From Deinandra increscens subsp. villosa (taxonomy: Eukaryota > Streptophyta > Magnoliopsida > Asterales > Asteraceae), in the NCBI GenBank assembly GCA_039602395.1, contig JBCNJP010000023.1, positions 86,621,324 to 86,685,323 on the forward strand: a stretch of DNA of 64,000 nt. The letters are read 5' to 3'. Of the stretch, positions 23,817 through 35,131 are shown piece after piece. The notes below the pieces were generated by a model. The model saw only the letters and a list, made by a program, of their open reading frames with translations. It made no database searches and was not told the DNA's origin. Every line of letters begins with the position of its first letter. The stretch's first letter is position 1. A program made the position numbers and the translations under genes.

Positions 23817-25167
23817 TATCAAGGTATACATGCACCATGGTCAATAAATATCTCTCTCCCGTTCTGAATGGGAATATCGTCGCAAGAACGAGTTATGCTA
23901 TCATTGTGGTCAATTGTACGACCCTACCCACAAATGCACTGAGGGAAAACTTCGAGTTCTGTTTGTTGGGGGAAGATGAGTATGACGCCATTGACGGAGA
24001 AAACTTGGGTTTAGATGGCCAATTGTCCCCGGTATCTTCTCCTACATGGGATTCCTACCTGGGCACGTGGCTTGCACTCAAATTTAAAGGATTATTAGCT
24101 GACTGGGGGAGTCAAGACACTCCGTTTTGAAATGGCTTTGCAAGGCATTCTTGTGAGTATGTTGGTGGACAGTGGCACCACCCATAAGTGCATCTCTCGT
24201 CGTTTGTTTTTGGCCTTAGGCCTCTCATCCACACCCTTCTTTGGTATTAACATTAAATTGGGTGATGGTCACCATGTTTTCGTTTTCGAACGTTGCCAAC
24301 AGCTGTCTTTCTCATTGGCTCGTGTACGTTCCTGTTGGATGCTTTAGTATTTGACACGGGCAGTTTGGATTTAATTCTGGGAATGGCCTGGTTGCAGTCC
24401 TTGGGAGAAATCACTCATGACGTACTGGCACAACTCCCGGATGCAATCCTGTTATAACGGATCCGACACCCGTCTCCAGGGCCTCCGGGTAGGTTAATCT
24501 GCCCAACCCGCCCTCCAACAATGGTTGTCCCTCGATGAACTCCCTCCTGATTCTGGCCAGTTTTTAGCTCAGGTTGATTTTTCCCATTCTCCCAATCTTA
24601 ATAGTTCTCAACAAGCCACCCTTTCCAATCTTCTGACCAAGTATTCCTCCATTTTTCAACCTCCCTCTGGCCTTCCTCCCACTCGCTCACACGATCATTG
24701 TATCATCCACAACTCCTCTGAACCCATTTGTGTCTGCCCCTACCGATACCCGCACATTCAGAAGTCTGAAATCGAGAGACAAGTCCAGGAACTCTTGACC
24801 TTGGGTATGATCAGATCGACCAAGCAAAAGTGCCTATTCTAGTCCGGTAAATTTGGTTCGCAAAAAATATACTTCGTGGCGTATGTGTGTGGATTATAGA
24901 TCTCTGACGCTGCTACGGTACCGGATAAATATCCCATTCCTGTTGTAGACGAATTGTTAGGATAAATTGCACGGGGCTCTTTTTTCTGTAAATTGTTTTT
25001 AAAGGCAAGGTACAATCAAATCCGTATGCATCCGGACAGCATTGCTAGGACTGCTTTTCAGACTCATGATGGCCACTATGAATACTTAGTCATGCCATTC
25101 GGCCTGACCAACGCCCCGGCGACATTCCAAGCGGTTATGAATGACATTTTTCGCCCATTGTTACGTC
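23817..25167 (+). pseudogene. Ty3/gypsy remnant part 1, unit 2 copy
   Basis: Same decayed gag-protease-RT order as 12860-14208. A 2-bp difference after MIR (atcagatcgacc against atcagagacc) alters the local frame; the unit 2 form is the more ancestral-looking, since RST is the usual gypsy wording there. Confidence 0.9.
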
Positions 25168-25172
25168 ATAAG

Positions 25173-27912
25173 TGTTGGATTTAGGTGTCCAGACCCGACT
25201 AAATCAAGTACCCGACCCGGTCAAGACCCGTAAGAGTTGCACCGAAGACAACGGGTTCTAAAGTCCGCTTATCTATATAACCGGCAAATTCGTAGAATAA
25301 TTAATTATTTGTTTATTAACTAGTTTAATAAATAAATTAATTAATTATTCATAATTATTCGTCAAGATTAATTAAGCGACAAAAGACGTTAAATATTATT
25401 TACGTCTTAGACGACAATTAACGAATTAATACTTTAACTAATATTCGTTAAGTCTCGGCAAGCGATAAATATTTAAGAGTTAAATGTTAGTCTCGCAATT
25501 AAATGGTTCGATTAAGGATTAAATAAAAACGAGGGACTAATCGGAAACTTAATCAGTTATATATAACTGATTAAGGGAGGCACGAAACCCTAATCCTCCA
25601 TTAGAAATTTCGGCCCCCCTCCTCTCCCTCTCTCCCTGCGATTGTCGGCCTAGCCCTAGGTCGCCGTCGCCGCAGCTTTTCTCCGGTGGTTCATCCGATC
25701 GCTCGCGAGAACAAGGAATCCTCAACCACCGCCGAGTCGCAGCCGCCGCGACACCCGAGTCCGCCGTCGTTGCCCGTCGTCCGCCGCCACCGTCCGCCGC
25801 TTCGCAAGCCGTAGCCGCCGCCTGCCCGACCGCCGCCGCCGTAGCCGTGATCGCCGCCGCAGCCACACACAGAGCCGCAGCAGCAACCGTGACCACCGCC
25901 GCCGCTCCCCGTCGCACTGCCGTCGCCTCCCTCGCCGTCGCCCGCTCACCGGCCGACCTCATCGCCGCGAACAGCCGTCACACAGCGTGTTCGCCCGTCG
26001 TCCGCAAACCCTAGTTCGCGCCCGATCCGACGTACGTGATTTTCTCGGTGCTCGAGTCACCGCGTGGTAAATCCATAACCGCGAGGATTGTTTGATTCGC
26101 CTGTCGAATCGTAACCAGCGAAACCCTAGCGTCACTCGTTGACTTTCTGTGTCTTGAACGTTTGTTTGAATCACCGCTCAGATATATCTAAACTCGTCGT
26201 TAGTTTAGATTTATTTATTTAATATTTATTGTGTCGCGTTTTGTTTTAACGTGTTTTTGGTGTTTGCGCGTTTTGGTGATCGTCGAATCCTGTTGAATAT
26301 GGTTTACGTTAATTAACTGGTTTTCGCGTTTGTAAATTAAATTGTTTTCCGCTGCGTATTGATGAGAGTATATTTTGTAACGTTTTTATATATTTAATTC
26401 AATATTTTTATTAGTTATAATATATTAACTCTCATCATATTTTCTATGGTTCGTGTTTATGTGTTTAGAGCTAAAAAAAATTATAAATGTGATGGTTTAA
26501 ACGGGTTTTGAAACTTTCTGTTGAGACTAAAGTGAGATTTCGTGAGTTTAATAAAATATCAAATTGATTTAACTTGCAGGTTGATAATATAAATATTACG
26601 TTGGCAAAGAAAAATCATAATTCAATTGGATGGAAATGGATGAAGCTGAGGTGGCCAGTGAAAGATATTAATTGGGGGTTTAGTATACATGTCACATATG
26701 ATATAAAGTAAGTGAAAATTGGTATACAAATAGAGATCAGTGGCTGTCGGAGTTGAAAGGAAAAATATATAAATTACATGTAGTCTCATGAGGCATGGAT
26801 ATACGCAAGGAGTATTGGTTTTTTTTGTACTTGGGCTTACGTGGGCTACAAAGAAGAAAAGCAAATTAGTTTGTATTGGGCCCACGTAAACACAAACCAA
26901 ATAAATATGAAACGAGACGGCAATTGAGAGAATTCGACCAGGAGGGAGGCGGACGACAGCAAGAGGGCAGCCGTTTGGCTGCTGCTACGCACGCAAACCA
27001 AGAGACGAGCAAATTAAGTTTCTTTCTTTCTTTTGATATATGTGTTGCGATCAAGAGGGCTTTCACCATAGATGATTGTTGCTACTTTTCTTTTATTATT
27101 GAATATATTTTTGATCGTGATAATGTCTGGCTAATTCGTTTTTAACTGCTTTTGGTGATTGGTTGGTAAAATCTTTCTTTTCTTAACTGATCAATTGCTA
27201 ATTGTTCTGGAATCGTTGCAACCGTTGAGCACCCGCATGCTGAATTTGTTTAACTAAACTAGTAGATTAGGGTTTTAGTGGTCCCCTGACATGATCTAGT
27301 ACTTTTTTGCGGCAGGAACTAATCAGCCCATTAGAAACTTAAAATATTAGATCAATTAGGCAATTGGGGACTATGTCTATGTAGTTTTAGCAATTGATTA
27401 GGTTTTGCCCAGATCGGTAGTCAACTAGGATCCAAAAGTAGTTAACTTATCACATAAATAATCTTAGCTTTAGTAATTTCCTTAGTTGTTAAGTTAGTTA
27501 AATTTTAGTTAATTTTCAATTTCAGCAAAAATAGCCAAGAGACAATTTAGTGTAATTCCTTATATTAAATTAGTTTAGTTTGGTTTAGGTCAATCTAGGT
27601 TAGTGACAGTAATCTAGGTTTAGGTGGTTAATTTAGTTAGGTAGTTAAATTCTAAATCACTATTGACCACTAACTCCCCTGGATTGATACCCTACTTACC
27701 CTATTTATAGGTTTAAGTTTAGGATTATTTGTAGCGGTCTTGACACCCGTTATCACGTATTAAATTAATTGTTAATTTAATTATATTGAATTTAATTTAC
27801 TAATTACTCGGTAATTGATCTAATAATTATTTGCCATAAATAATTATTCAATTTTTTTAAAAAAAAATATTATCGTTACCGAGAACCTAAATATCACTAT
27901 CGTAACCCAACA
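25173..27912. mobile_element. Solo LTR B, unit 2 copy
   Basis: Same TGTTGG...CCAACA ends and ATAAG duplications (25168-25172, 27913-27917). Few differences from the unit 1 copy were noticed. Confidence 0.88.
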
Positions 27913-27917
27913 ATAAG

Positions 27918-28284
27918 GTAGTCATTTTTTTATGACATTCTCATTTATAGTTCTACTTGGGAGGCACATATGGCTGATATGTCCTTAGTCTTTGGCATTT
28001 TGGCACAGCATCAGTTTAAAGTCAATGAAAAAAAAGTGCTCTTATAGTCGGACATTAGTGGAGTATTTAGGCCACATCATCAATGGGCAAGGGGTTTCCA
28101 TGGATCCCAATAAGATTACTGTTGTTCTTGATTGACCCGTTCCTAAAACCTTAAAAGGCCTGCGGGGGTTTATCGTATTGATAGAGTTTTAGTTTAGCGT
28201 ACACCCATTCCCCGACAATAAAAGATACATCTCGTCGTTTCTTATCGGCTTGCTAGTGTATTCTAGAAGGGGTAAAAAAGCGAA
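27918..28284 (+). pseudogene. Ty3/gypsy remnant part 2, unit 2 copy
   Basis: Copy of 16959-17325, followed here by the complete 3' LTR rather than a breakpoint. Confidence 0.85.
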
Positions 28285-28480
28285 TGTTACATGAGACTGA
28301 AAAGGTTGTTAGATGAAAGAGAGTATAAGTATGAGGGAATAAGAATATTTCCATTCATGTGAAAGTTTGTTAGATTTGTGAGGCTCATACCAATGTGGTA
28401 GCGAGAGGGCACAACCCTGGTTGTTTCTTGTACCTTCCATTTACATTCTGTAATAAATCATTCCTCCCTCTTCTCTATCA
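28285..28480 (+). mobile_element. Gypsy 3' LTR, complete (196 bp)
   Basis: Begins TGTTACATGAG after a purine tract and ends CTCTATCA, with taataaatcattcc before the end resembling a polyadenylation region. The right duplication breakpoint (28360) falls inside it. No 5' LTR partner was found, so the 3' end is an estimate from the TG...CA rule. Confidence 0.55.
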
Positions 28481-28511
28481 GATTTGTTCCATTCGATCTC
28501 TATCAATTACA

Positions 28512-28784
28512 TCAAATATCTATCAGCTCCCAATCATCAACCATCTCTTCCACAAAGGCCTTTGTATCCACATCAAGATTTGGTGGTGTTTCAGAGGCGA
28601 TAGAAAAGTTTACATCTGTTTCCCATGGTGCGCGATGTTTAGCTGAAAGATCATCAGGGAGCCATGCTGTTTCCCATGTGCCATTCCATTTGTCTCCATC
28701 ATTTGTGGACTTGTTTGAGTTGTTTCCCTATGAGTTCCAATGGTGAACATTTTGACTGATTGTCGCTTTGTTGAAGAAGGAAAA
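28512..28784 (-). pseudogene. Terminal exon fragment of an unrecognised plant gene
   Basis: The minus strand reads 90 codons plus TGA (28512-28514), interrupted by one TAG (28728-28730). An acceptor TTGTAG precedes the first codon. The coding texture is strong: after a low-complexity Asn/Ser/Asp segment comes WNGTWETAWLPDDLSAKHRA, then PWETDVNF and an acidic tail AFVEEMVDDWELIDI. It loosely recalls plant mitochondrial proteins with a WETAWLPDDL-type motif (GCD1-like), from memory only. The acidic end may reflect a frameshift or a lost downstream exon. It lies 31 bp beyond the gypsy LTR. Confidence 0.5.
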
Positions 28785-29162
28785 CTACAACCTAAAACAC
28801 TAAACAAGTTCATCATCCTTCATTCCTTTGCATCAATAATTTCCTGTAAATACAAGGGTGTAAAGTATAAACACATGATATAAACAGTTGCAACTTATAA
28901 AATATAAAATGAAGAAGAGATCAAGCAAATCTCACAAATAATCAAATGACTAGTGATTTATGCGTCAAGGTTTGGCCGGGGATGTGTTTCGTAATGAGCC
29001 GATTTGGAACTCGTATTTTGTTAATGAGGCATTTTCCTTCCAAGTGCCAGAATGAAAATGTTGATCACTACTTTATTTTGTTGTAAAAATGTTATATGCA
29101 AACTTACTGAGAATTAGAAATTATTATGCTAATAGTTTTTAAGAGCACAATGACATAATTCA
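28785..29162. other. AT-rich spacer
   Basis: Possibly the intron upstream of the exon fragment; nothing else seen. Confidence 0.5.
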
Positions 29163-29170
29163 CTTGCAAT

Positions 29171-29451
29171 CAGTGGGGGCCCTGAGCATGTGCGAGAGGT
29201 GCGACGGAACAGGGCCTATCATTTTCTGGGACTCATATTTCAATCAATTTCCTATTAAAAATGCTGAAAAATCTGCAAATTTGTCGGTTAAATACTTAGA
29301 GTGTCATTTTAAAACTATAATCTTCTTATGTTTATTGTTATAACTTTTTTTTTCATCGTATTTAGAACTTTTTCTATTTGGAATTCTATTTTCGAATAGG
29401 GTCCATTTATTTAGCTCGAACAGGGCCCCCAAATCCACAGGACCGGCACTG
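29171..29451. mobile_element. hAT-type MITE, 281 bp
   Basis: Starts CAGTGGGGGCCCTGAG and ends ACAGGACCGGCACTG, with a perfect 8-bp target duplication CTTGCAAT (29163-29170, 29452-29459). Termini are related to, but not the same as, the MITE at 130-285. No coding capacity. Confidence 0.92.
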
Positions 29452-29459
29452 CTTGCAAT

Positions 29460-29952
29460 TAATAAATATAAAAATTGATATGCCAACCAATTTTTAGGCC
29501 TAAAGGGAAGTAAATCTCCGGAGGCCTTTTTACAAATTTCGTTTCATTTAGATTGATTGAAAATCAAAGATTGGAACTTACAAATAAACTTCTACAATGC
29601 ATATAAAATACTACATAAAAACGTATGAATAACACGTACACTAACACCATTCAGTTACATGGTTGTCGAAATGATAAAAAAAAGAAAAGATGAAATTGAA
29701 GACGAAATATATCCGAATTCAGGGTTGCCGCTGATTCTAACAGATGTGTGGCGGAGCTGCGGAGGGCTAAGCAAAAAAGGCGATGAAGAAGCCGCTGTGG
29801 CCGATGGAGTCGCTGAAATCGAAGATGTCGATGTGGGTTTGATGAAGAAATCAAAGAAGTTGATGGACTTGGAGATTCAGAGAAATAAAAGGTCAATAAA
29901 GCTGTTGTTTTATACCATACGTTGACCAGGTAGTGAAGAGTTTTTCAAGGAA
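29460..29952. other. Region left of the LINE ORF1; possible LINE 5' region
   Basis: A charged open frame at 29659-29925 (plus) is rich in Lys/Glu/Asp but unrecognised. It may be LINE 5' sequence or chance. The LINE 5' end was not located. Confidence 0.35.
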
Positions 29953-30749
29953 ATGGAGAGAATGGGAAGTCCGACAGTCAGTCAGGGGTATTTCGACGAG
30001 GGTGGTTGGCAGCGGGTCACCTGCAGAAAAATCCGGCGAAGACCCGAGAGACATAAGCGGCCGGAAAGGAAAGCCAGATGGGCCAACGCAACAACTTTTT
30101 TCGTATCGAACATCCCACACAGAACAAGTCAGGATTTGTGTCGTGCCGTTCAGAAGGACAAATGCAGGAACTGGTTTTGGTTTCATAAGGCTTGAAGGCA
30201 TCTCAAACCCTGAAGAAGCACTTGCAGAAATGGGAAAGTTAAAAATAGGGAATTCAGTGTTGGGAGTTAACTTGCCGAAATTTAATAGGGAATGTAATAG
30301 GATAATCCTAGGGAGGAGAACACAAACATTCGGAGAACACAATGGACCCCAACAAGCAATATGTAATGAGAAGGTGCTAAATCAGGGCGTCAGGGTGAAC
30401 GGTATGGAAGGGCCTTCATTCTATAGATCGAGATGCCTTAATTGGTAAAAAAACGTCTCCGGAGATAATGGTTTCTGGTCTGATGGGAAAAACACATTTG
30501 ATCTCTGTTGTGAAAGATCATGGTTTCTGGTCTCCTCCCCCTCCCTTGCCAAATTCGGTGCCTTGCGATACAGATAATATTGGTGATTATGTGGTTCCTG
30601 AGTCCCAGGAAGCTGCTGATTCGAGGGATACTTTGGATAAAGGCCTCAAGGAAGTTGATATCACTAAGGAAGTTGGAGCTCTAATTGGTATAGATTGTAA
30701 GGGATTTACCCCACTGGTGAAAGATATTGTGTTGGGAGATGGTGAAAAA
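29953..30749 (+). pseudogene. L1-type LINE ORF1 (RRM-containing), broken
   Basis: Plant L1 elements carry an ORF1 RNA-binding protein with an RRM fold. Here EGGWQRVTCRKIRRRPERHK leads into ANATTFFVSNIPHRTSQDL (RNP2-like β strand). The frame then shifts near 30120-30140 and continues as FGFIRLEGISNPEEALAEM (RNP1-like) with NSVLGVNLPKF. A later piece (30468-30749) encodes an acidic linker. The frame is cut at 30749 by the minus-strand copia insertion. ORF2 resumes at 35446. Confidence 0.75.
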
Positions 30750-30929
30750 TGTTAATTTGAGAAAGAGAATTGGGGAAAAAGCGTTGAAATCTTATTCCAT
30801 TTTGACTGTTATATATACAGTGTTTAAACGCTAACTAACTTTAACTAATCGCTAACCACTTATTAACAAACACAACTAATTAAATACTGTACAAGACAGA
30901 GCAGAATGTACAAGCCTATAAAACCAAGA
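30750..30929 (-). repeat. 3' LTR of the complete copia
   Basis: Left copy of the LTR, next to the polypurine tract. It contains ttatatataca, which serves as a TATA-like motif. Confidence 0.92.
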
Positions 30930-30940
30930 CCCGGCCCCCC
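30930..30940 (-). promoter_or_regulatory. Polypurine tract
   Basis: GGGGGGCCGGG on the minus strand, directly abutting the gag-pol TGA (30941-30943) and the 3' LTR. It primes plus-strand DNA synthesis. Confidence 0.85.
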
Positions 30941-33900
30941 TCAAGTTGGAGGGTAAAAAACACCCAACTTGGAAAGAAGATCATAGTGTTTGTGGCTAGG
31001 AAGACTCTTAGTAAACAAGTCAGCAGGCTGAGCAGCTGTAGTAACATGAGATAAGGAAATAAGGCCCTCTTGAAGCTTTTCTCGAACAAAATGGCAATCA
31101 AGCTCAATATGCTTTGTTCTCTCATGATAGACGGGATTCTTGGCTATGTGAATTGCTGCTTGGCTGTCACATTTCACAGGAATAGGAAGCATATAAGGGA
31201 CTGAAAACTCATGAAGAAGTCTGGTTAACCAAGTAATTTCAGCAGTGACCCTCCTCATGGAACGATATTCTGCTTCTGCAGAACTCAAAGAAACTGTTGG
31301 CTGCTTTTTAGACTTCCATGATATTAAGCTGCCACCAAGTAAAATAAAATAGCCTGTGACTGATTTTCTGGTATTAGGACAAGCTGCCCAATCAGAATCA
31401 CAAAAAGCTTCAAGCGTGAAGTCAGGTTTGTTATTGAAAAATAACCCTTGAGCAGAAGTAGCTTGAACATAACTAAGGGTATACAAAGCAGCTTCCCAGT
31501 GAGGAATTCTAGGAGTTTGCATGAATTGACTTAAAAACTGAACAGCAAAGGATAGATCAGGCCTTGTGTGTGTAAGATAATTGAGCTTACCAACAAGTCG
31601 TCTATATTGCAAGGCATCAGAAAATAAGGGACCAGTATCAAGTGATAATTGGAGATTAGTGGGAAGTGGACAAAGTTTAGGTGTAGAAGGAAGATATTCA
31701 AGAAATTCTTGAACCAATTCATTGGCAAACTTTCTCTGAGTTAATAGGAGCCCTGTAGAAGAATGCAAAACCTGTATTCCCAGAAAATAATTGAGAAAAC
31801 CAAGATCTTTGATTTTAAAAGTATGATCAAGAAAACTTTTTAAATCTGCCATTTCCTGATCATTATTCCCAGTTAACAAAATGTCATCAACATAAACTGC
31901 AAGATGCACAATTGAAGGACCCATGCTTTTGGTAAACAATGAATGATCATTGAAAGATCTGATGTAGCCTCTAGACTTTAAAGCATCAGAAAGTTTCCCA
32001 TACCACTGTCTGGAGGCTTGCTTTAAGCCATATAGAGATTTTTGCAATTTAAGAACAAGATTAGGATCTGAGAGAGGAAATCCAGGAGGAGGAGACATAT
32101 AAATTTCCTCATCAAGATCCCCATGTAGAAATGCATTATTAACATCTAATTGATGTAAAGGCCAATGCATTTTAGTGGCAGTAGCAACTAGACTTCTGAT
32201 TGTAGTCATTTTTACCACATGAGAGAATGTTTCTGTGTAGTCTATACCAGGTTGTTGGGTATCTCCCCTGACTACCAACCTTGCTTTACACCTTTCAAGA
32301 GTTCCATCAGCTTTATACTTTACCTTGAAGACCCACTTGCATTTGATGGGCTTTTTATTAGGAGGTAAAGGAGTGCAAATCCAGGTATTTGTTGCTGCTA
32401 AAGCATCAAGTTCAAGCTTCATGGCTGCAATCCATTCAGGAGATAAAAGAGCAGCTTTATAGGATGAAGGTTCACTAATAGAGTCAAGATTTTTGAGAAG
32501 ATTTTGAGAAGAAGGAGCCAAATCAGAAGGAGAAAAATGATTGACTGCTGAGAAAGCAGTTACAGTATGAAAACAAGACTGAGCAGAATTACAATGATAG
32601 TCAGCAAGATAGGCAGGCCTAGAAGAATCTCTGGTAGACCTTCTAGGAATAAAAGAAGAGCTGGGAGGAGCAGAAGTAGAAGGAATGGTAGAAGAAGAAG
32701 GAATAGGATCAGGAAAGGATGAATGAGAAGGAGAAGGTGAAGAGAAAGGAATGAGAACAGGAGGTGTGGGATCAGTAACAATATCAGGAAAAGATGTGAA
32801 AAGAGAAGGACACGAATCAGTAATAGAAGGAAAGAGATGTTCTAAGAAGATAACATCTCTGGAAACAAAAATTTGTTTTGTTTGGAGATTATACAATTTG
32901 TACCCCTTTTTGGTCATTGGATAACCAAGAAAAATTGAAGGAAGAGCTCTTGGTTGGAATTTGTCTCTGCCTTGTTTCAAAGTGGAAGCATAACAAAGAC
33001 ATCCAAAAGCTTTAAGATGTGCATAAGAAGGAGGTTTTCCAAACAATATTTCATGAGGAGATTTGCCATGTAATAATTTTGTGGGAAACAAATTGATTAA
33101 ATGTGTGGCAGTCAACACACAATCACCCCCAAATTTTAATGGAAGTTTGGACTGGAAAAGAAGTGCCCTGGCAGTCTCAAGGAGATGTTTGTGTTTCCTC
33201 TCTACAACTCCATTTTGTTGTGAAGTTGCAACACAACTAGTCTGATGGATAATACCTTTTGATAAAAAATATTGAGCATGATGAGTACCAGTTCCTAACT
33301 CAAAGGCATTATCTGATCTAACACATTTTATTTTAGCATGAAATTGAGTTTCAGCCATTTGAATAAAGCTTTGAATGACTGAGAATGCATTGCTTTTGGT
33401 ACTCATTAAATGAGTCCAAGTAATTCTACTAAAGTCATCCACAATGGTTAGAAAGTATTTGAAACCATTATATGTAGGAACATTATAAGGCCCCCAAACA
33501 TCAATATGCACAAGATCAAATAGATGTTGAGTTTCTCTTTTGCTATGAGGAAAAGGTAACCTGTGTTGCCTTGCCTGTGGACAAACATCACAAGATTCTA
33601 TCTCAACAGGATTATTGATAGAAACATTAGGTAATGTTTTAAGTTTGTACAAAGGAAGATGGCCTAATCTATGATGCCAAGTTCTACTAGAAACAACATT
33701 AAAAGCAGAAGTATGAATTCCAGGGGCAGAAATGACTTCATTGCTGTTGAGTAAGTATAAGCCATCAAAGAGTTTACCAATTTCCAGTGGCCTCTTCAGA
33801 GAAGGGGCCTGCAGAATACAAGTCTTATTAGAAAAAGAAATCAAACCATTAGTTTGAAAGCACAACCTGGCTATGGACAGCAAGTTGTGTTTGAACTTTG

Positions 33901-35131
33901 GCACAAATAAGACATTCTGCAAAACTAACTGAGGTAAAATTGGCACATCTCCATAGTGAGTTGCAGAAATTACATCACCATTAGGAATGACAATGGGAAT
34001 TGATTTAGAAAGAGGTAATATATGAGAAAATAGGTTTTTATCAGAACACATATGATCATTAGCCCCTGAATCAATGATCCAGGTTGAGGCCAAATTGGAC
34101 AAAGAAGAACATGCCATTATACCTGCAAAATTGGCATATTTGATCTCACTATTTGCTGCTGGTTCAGTAACAGATTCAGATGACATATGATTCTGTTGTA
34201 AGAACTGAATTAGCTGTTCACATTGAGCATGAGTAAGGCTAGTATTTGAACTGAAAGAATGAGTTGGAACAGCAGATGAATGACTGTCAGCCTCAGCAGC
34301 AACAGAAGAATTAGCAAACCTTTGCTTAGTAAACTTAAAATCTTTTGGAAATCCAATAAGCCTATAGCACTTATTAGCTAGATGACCTGTTTTCTTGCAG
34401 TTAGTACAAACAGGTTTCTTATTATCATTTGATGTTTTAGATTGAGCATGCATAGAAGATACCTCCTGAAATGATTGGACAGGAGGATGAATTTCTTTCT
34501 GCTTTTCGTCTTGAATCAAGATAGAGTAAGCCTTGTTTATTGTAGGTAGAGGATTCTGCATCAAGATACTTCCCCTCACATTATCATAACCAGAATTTAG
34601 TCCCATGAGAAATTGCATCAGTCTTTGATCCTCTTCCTTCTTAGCAATAGCTTCAGATGCACCACATGAACATGGTGTAATAGTGGAGAATGAACTAAGT
34701 TCATCCCAAATGCTTTTGATTTTAGTGAAATAAGCAGCAACACTAAGACTGCCTTGAGATATTTCACATAATGATTTTTGTAACTGATAGATCTGAGGTC
34801 CATTTTCTTGACCATATCGATCAGTTAACTCAGTCCATAATTGCTTCGCAATAGTAACATATAAAACACTCTCAGTGGTTTCTCTTGAAAAAGTATTGAT
34901 TATCCAAGAAATTACCATATTATTGCATCTCTTCCAAACATCATTAGTAGCAGTCGTGCTAACTACAGTTCCATCAACGAATCCGAGTTTGTTCTTAGCT
35001 GAAAGTGCAATCGTCATAGCGCGCTTCCATGAACCAAATCCAGTTCCATCAAATTGTTTAGAAACAAGAATCAAGCCTGGATGATCAGACGCATGAAGAT
35101 AAAGAGGATTGGAAGCATCGATCTCAGTCAT
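30941..35131 (-). CDS. Ty1/copia gag-pol polyprotein, intact 1396 residues
   Basis: Encodes all copia activities in one frame without a stop. Gag 1-~350 ends with a CCHC zinc knuckle (CTNCKKTGHLANKC, 242-255). Protease has WIIDSGAND (D354). Integrase has an HHCC zinc region (WHHRLGH ... CDVC, 485-517) and a DDE triad D544 (HIDVWGP), D607 (VRSDN) and E644 (VVERKH). RT has LDVNNAFLHGDL and YVDD (1080-1083). RNase H has CDSDWA (D1245) and AEAEY (E1286). Length is typical for the family. The ATG follows the PBS by about 115 bp. A few usually conserved positions look substituted (for example FSHVVK and KFGGDC), so activity is not assured. Confidence 0.95.
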   Translation of the reverse strand: MTEIDASNPLYLHASDHPGLILVSKQFDGTGFGSWKRAMTIALSAKNKLGFVDGTVVSTTATNDVWKRCNNMVISWIINTFSRETTESVLYVTIAKQLWTELTDRYGQENGPQIYQLQKSLCEISQGSLSVAAYFTKIKSIWDELSSFSTITPCSCGASEAIAKKEEDQRLMQFLMGLNSGYDNVRGSILMQNPLPTINKAYSILIQDEKQKEIHPPVQSFQEVSSMHAQSKTSNDNKKPVCTNCKKTGHLANKCYRLIGFPKDFKFTKQRFANSSVAAEADSHSSAVPTHSFSSNTSLTHAQCEQLIQFLQQNHMSSESVTEPAANSEIKYANFAGIMACSSLSNLASTWIIDSGANDHMCSDKNLFSHILPLSKSIPIVIPNGDVISATHYGDVPILPQLVLQNVLFVPKFKHNLLSIARLCFQTNGLISFSNKTCILQAPSLKRPLEIGKLFDGLYLLNSNEVISAPGIHTSAFNVVSSRTWHHRLGHLPLYKLKTLPNVSINNPVEIESCDVCPQARQHRLPFPHSKRETQHLFDLVHIDVWGPYNVPTYNGFKYFLTIVDDFSRITWTHLMSTKSNAFSVIQSFIQMAETQFHAKIKCVRSDNAFELGTGTHHAQYFLSKGIIHQTSCVATSQQNGVVERKHKHLLETARALLFQSKLPLKFGGDCVLTATHLINLFPTKLLHGKSPHEILFGKPPSYAHLKAFGCLCYASTLKQGRDKFQPRALPSIFLGYPMTKKGYKLYNLQTKQIFVSRDVIFLEHLFPSITDSCPSLFTSFPDIVTDPTPPVLIPFSSPSPSHSSFPDPIPSSSTIPSTSAPPSSSFIPRRSTRDSSRPAYLADYHCNSAQSCFHTVTAFSAVNHFSPSDLAPSSQNLLKNLDSISEPSSYKAALLSPEWIAAMKLELDALAATNTWICTPLPPNKKPIKCKWVFKVKYKADGTLERCKARLVVRGDTQQPGIDYTETFSHVVKMTTIRSLVATATKMHWPLHQLDVNNAFLHGDLDEEIYMSPPPGFPLSDPNLVLKLQKSLYGLKQASRQWYGKLSDALKSRGYIRSFNDHSLFTKSMGPSIVHLAVYVDDILLTGNNDQEMADLKSFLDHTFKIKDLGFLNYFLGIQVLHSSTGLLLTQRKFANELVQEFLEYLPSTPKLCPLPTNLQLSLDTGPLFSDALQYRRLVGKLNYLTHTRPDLSFAVQFLSQFMQTPRIPHWEAALYTLSYVQATSAQGLFFNNKPDFTLEAFCDSDWAACPNTRKSVTGYFILLGGSLISWKSKKQPTVSLSSAEAEYRSMRRVTAEITWLTRLLHEFSVPYMLPIPVKCDSQAAIHIAKNPVYHERTKHIELDCHFVREKLQEGLISLSHVTTAAQPADLFTKSLPSHKHYDLLSKLGVFYPPT

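Larger units (their letters stand above)
17402..28360. repeat. Tandem segmental duplication, unit 2 (~10.96 kb)
   Basis: Direct second copy of 6468-17401. Position offset is 10,934 at the left end, 10,957 after the 23-bp extra segment near 18703-18726, and 10,959 at the right end. No rearrangement inside. The extra segment has AAACTG at both ends, suggesting loss from unit 1 by slippage-like deletion. Confidence 0.97.

Noticed and set aside
6468..28360. Reading the two ~11-kb units as the long terminal repeats of one giant element
   Set aside because: No internal region lies between them, they abut directly, and each contains complete nested elements; tandem duplication explains it.
28395..28646. 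83-codon plus-strand open frame
   Set aside because: Overlaps the gypsy LTR end and is antisense to the protein-like exon; no motif.
29893..30342. 149-codon minus-strand open frame
   Set aside because: Antisense to LINE ORF1, whose RRM motifs are on the plus strand.
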